A stretch of DNA of 64,000 nt from Pseudomonas frederiksbergensis (GTDB taxonomy: Bacteria; Pseudomonadota; Gammaproteobacteria; Pseudomonadales; Pseudomonadaceae), in NCBI RefSeq assembly GCF_900105495.1, contig NZ_FNTF01000002.1, forward strand, positions 843,501-907,500, given 5' to 3'. Positions 62,675-64,000 of this stretch are shown in pieces (position 1 is the first letter of the stretch; each line of letters starts with the position of its first letter). Position numbers and translations under genes: made by a program. The notes beneath the pieces are model-generated. The model saw nothing but the letters and a program-made list of their open reading frames with translations, had not been told where the DNA came from and did no database searches.

Positions 62675-62806
62675 TGTGACGAGGGAGCTTGCTCCCGCTG
62701 GGCCGCGAAGCAGCCCCAATTCCTGCAAACGCGTTCCTCCAGGCACTCCGCATTCACCGGTTTACGACTGCTACGCAGCCGAGCGGGAGCAAGCTCCCTC
62801 GCCACA
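62675..62806. repeat. REP inverted repeat with an embedded piece of another repeat
   Basis: Outer arms TGTGACGAGGGAGCTTGCTC... (62675-62699) and ...GAGCAAGCTCCCTCGCCACA (62782-62806) form a REP pair with one mismatch. Inside, 62761-62782 (TTTACGACTGCTACGCAGCC...) equals part of the repeat at 58539-58560. Confidence 0.8.
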
Positions 62807-62824
62807 GTAATCGCACTGATCCGT

Positions 62825-63727
62825 CTATTGCTTGCCCAACGCAAAGTTGGGCAATGCGCCCACCGGTTGATTGAACTGGTACGGAATCGACACCAGCCCC
62901 AACCCTGTATTGCGCTGCACCACGAAATGCAGGTGTGGCCCGCTGCTGTTGCCGGTATTACCCGACAACGCCAGCGGACTCCCCACTGACACCCGTTGCC
63001 CCTCGCGAACGCTCACCGAACCTTGTTTGAGGTGCAGGTACACGCCCATCGTCCCGTCGTTGTGCAGCACCCGCACGAAATTACCTGACGGATCGGTGCC
63101 GCGCCCGGTCTGCGCATTCTCGGTTTTCACCACCACACCGCCACGCGCCGCGACGATCGGCGTGCCTACGGGCATGGCGATGTCCATGGCGTAGCGGTTC
63201 TTGGGACCGAAGTGGCTGTATTGACCGTTGGCGCCCTGACTCAACCGAAACGGTCCACCGCGCCAGGGCAACGGGTATCGATAGGCCATGGCGGCCCCTG
63301 AGGGGTCGCCCAGGGAGTATTCGAATTTCGGGGTGTACGCGAGCGGCTTACCGGACTTCGTGGCCGTGAGCAGCGCCAGACGAAGACTGCTGCGTGCCGG
63401 CATCACCCGGCGAATCGGTCGGCTGGGCGCACCGCTGACGTTCTTCAGGCCGGCGAAGCTCAACTCGATTTCTACTGGCGCATACAGATCGTTGCGCACA
63501 TAAACGCTTTCCACGCCCTTCTTCTTGGTGATGACCACGTACACCTGGCGCTCCAGGTTCTCGACCATGCGATCACGAAAAACGAACACCTTGGAGCCCG
63601 TCGTAGGGCGGTCGCTGTAGGAGACCACGCCATTGGCGTCGGTGGACTTGTAGATCGTCATGGCCATCGCCGAGAGGGAGGCCATGAAAAGACCGCAAAA
63701 AAACAGCAGGCGCGCGAGCATGGGCAA
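62825..63727 (-). CDS. Secreted M23/LytM-type metallopeptidase with N-terminal DUF4124-like segment
   Basis: A 300-residue exported protein (signal peptide LLFFCGLFMASLSAMAM). The segment MTIYKSTDANGVVSYSDRP is DUF4124-like. The C-terminal half is a LytM domain with zinc ligands His172 and Asp182 (SHFGPKNRYAMD) and HLHF (His265, His267), all intact, so an active peptidoglycan endopeptidase is plausible. GNTGNSSGPHLHF is typical of the family. It converges on the CNNM gene and stands in the phoBR-to-phoU interval of Pseudomonas. Confidence 0.92.
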   Translation of the reverse strand: MPMLARLLFFCGLFMASLSAMAMTIYKSTDANGVVSYSDRPTTGSKVFVFRDRMVENLERQVYVVITKKKGVESVYVRNDLYAPVEIELSFAGLKNVSGAPSRPIRRVMPARSSLRLALLTATKSGKPLAYTPKFEYSLGDPSGAAMAYRYPLPWRGGPFRLSQGANGQYSHFGPKNRYAMDIAMPVGTPIVAARGGVVVKTENAQTGRGTDPSGNFVRVLHNDGTMGVYLHLKQGSVSVREGQRVSVGSPLALSGNTGNSSGPHLHFVVQRNTGLGLVSIPYQFNQPVGALPNFALGKQ

Positions 63728-63801
63728 GATTCTGTCGAGTAAGTCCTGGGTAGGAGCCTAGCAGCTGCAATGGACCCGGGTAGTCGGCAGATGTTTCAAA
63801 T

Positions 63802-63910
63802 GATCGTTCCCACGCTCTGCGTGGGAATGCAGCCAGTGACGCTCCGCGTCACAGCCGCAGGGACGCAGAGCGTCCCGAGAGGCATTCCCACGCAGAGCGT
63901 GGGAACGATC
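63802..63910. repeat. REP-like element with 29-base perfect arms
   Basis: GATCGTTCCCACGCTCTGCG... (63802-63830) is mirrored exactly at 63882-63910. Two hairpins lie inside (GTGACGC/GCGTCAC and GGGACGC/GCGTCCC). It lies between the peptidase gene and the partial gene at the window edge. Confidence 0.9.
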
Positions 63911-63921
63911 AACGGTAGGGA

Positions 63922-64000
63922 TTACGCGCCCGGTACGAAATGCTTCTGCGCCGTGCCACGTGCGATCAAACGGGAGATGTAGTCGAGCTTCTGCGCGTCC
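63922..64000 (-). CDS. 3' end of an unidentified gene entering from the right
   Basis: On the minus strand the frame reads DAQKLDYISRLIARGTAQKH, then FVPGA and a TAA at 63922-63924. Only 25 residues are inside the window, too few to name a family. Position between the M23 peptidase and where phoU is expected would fit a response-regulator-like gene found there in P. aeruginosa, but this is a guess from remembered gene order. Confidence 0.5.
   Translation of the reverse strand, partial: DAQKLDYISRLIARGTAQKHFVPGA

Noticed and set aside
1..64000. tRNA or rRNA genes, integrases and insertion-sequence transposases
   Set aside because: None was recognised on either strand, so there is no direct sign of how the T6SS regions were acquired beyond the DUF6124 repeats.

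Overview
The window reads as chromosomal DNA of a Pseudomonas of the fluorescens group. It is GC-rich, carries many paired REP-type inverted repeats, has two DUF6124-type genes (a family I know mainly from Pseudomonas), and its right end keeps the order hup - rubredoxin reductase - rubredoxin - ubiC - ubiA - phoB - phoR that I recall from the Pseudomonas core genome. Assignments rest on reading the translations; no database search was run.

Left region (1-16.5 kb, minus strand): part of a type VI secretion system (T6SS) of the P. aeruginosa H2 type. tssA, B, C, E, F and a cut-off tssG run out of the left edge. Upstream lies a separate export unit: a VgrG, a DUF4123 adaptor, a VasX-like pore-forming effector and DUF6708-like membrane proteins that are probably immunity partners. 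The effector is split by a one-base slip in a G run. Its tail and its partner gene have been duplicated.

Centre (17.5-53.9 kb): a second, complete T6SS of the H1 type. A minus-strand operon (fha1, tssJ, K, L, M, tagF, pppA, ppkA, tagT, S, R, Q) and a plus-strand operon (tssA, B, C, hcp, tssE, F, G, clpV, vgrG) diverge from a shared control region at about 34.7-35.1 kb. Fha, PpkA and PppA with TagQRST form the threonine-phosphorylation pathway that gates this class. Two cargo modules sit inside it. One is a Tae4-type peptidoglycan amidase followed by two paralogous periplasmic candidate immunity proteins, in the place where tagJ would be. The other is a VgrG - EagR chaperone - Rhs/PAAR unit with a NucA/NucB-like DNase tip and a ComJ-like inhibitor. 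A scrap of Rhs core fused to a scrap of the inhibitor gene lies just downstream.

The H1-type island is bracketed by two direct copies (about 16.63-17.35 and 54.16-54.89 kb) of a DUF6124 gene with a roughly 320-base leader. The leader copies differ at many positions, yet several predicted helices are kept by compensatory changes. This points to a structured RNA that I do not recognise, and it is the best candidate here for something undescribed.

Right region (55-64 kb): housekeeping genes: an HU-type DNA-binding protein, the rubredoxin pair, ubiCA, a small secreted protein, phoBR behind a Pho box, a CNNM/CorC-type membrane protein and a LytM-type peptidase, with large REP-like inverted repeats between them.
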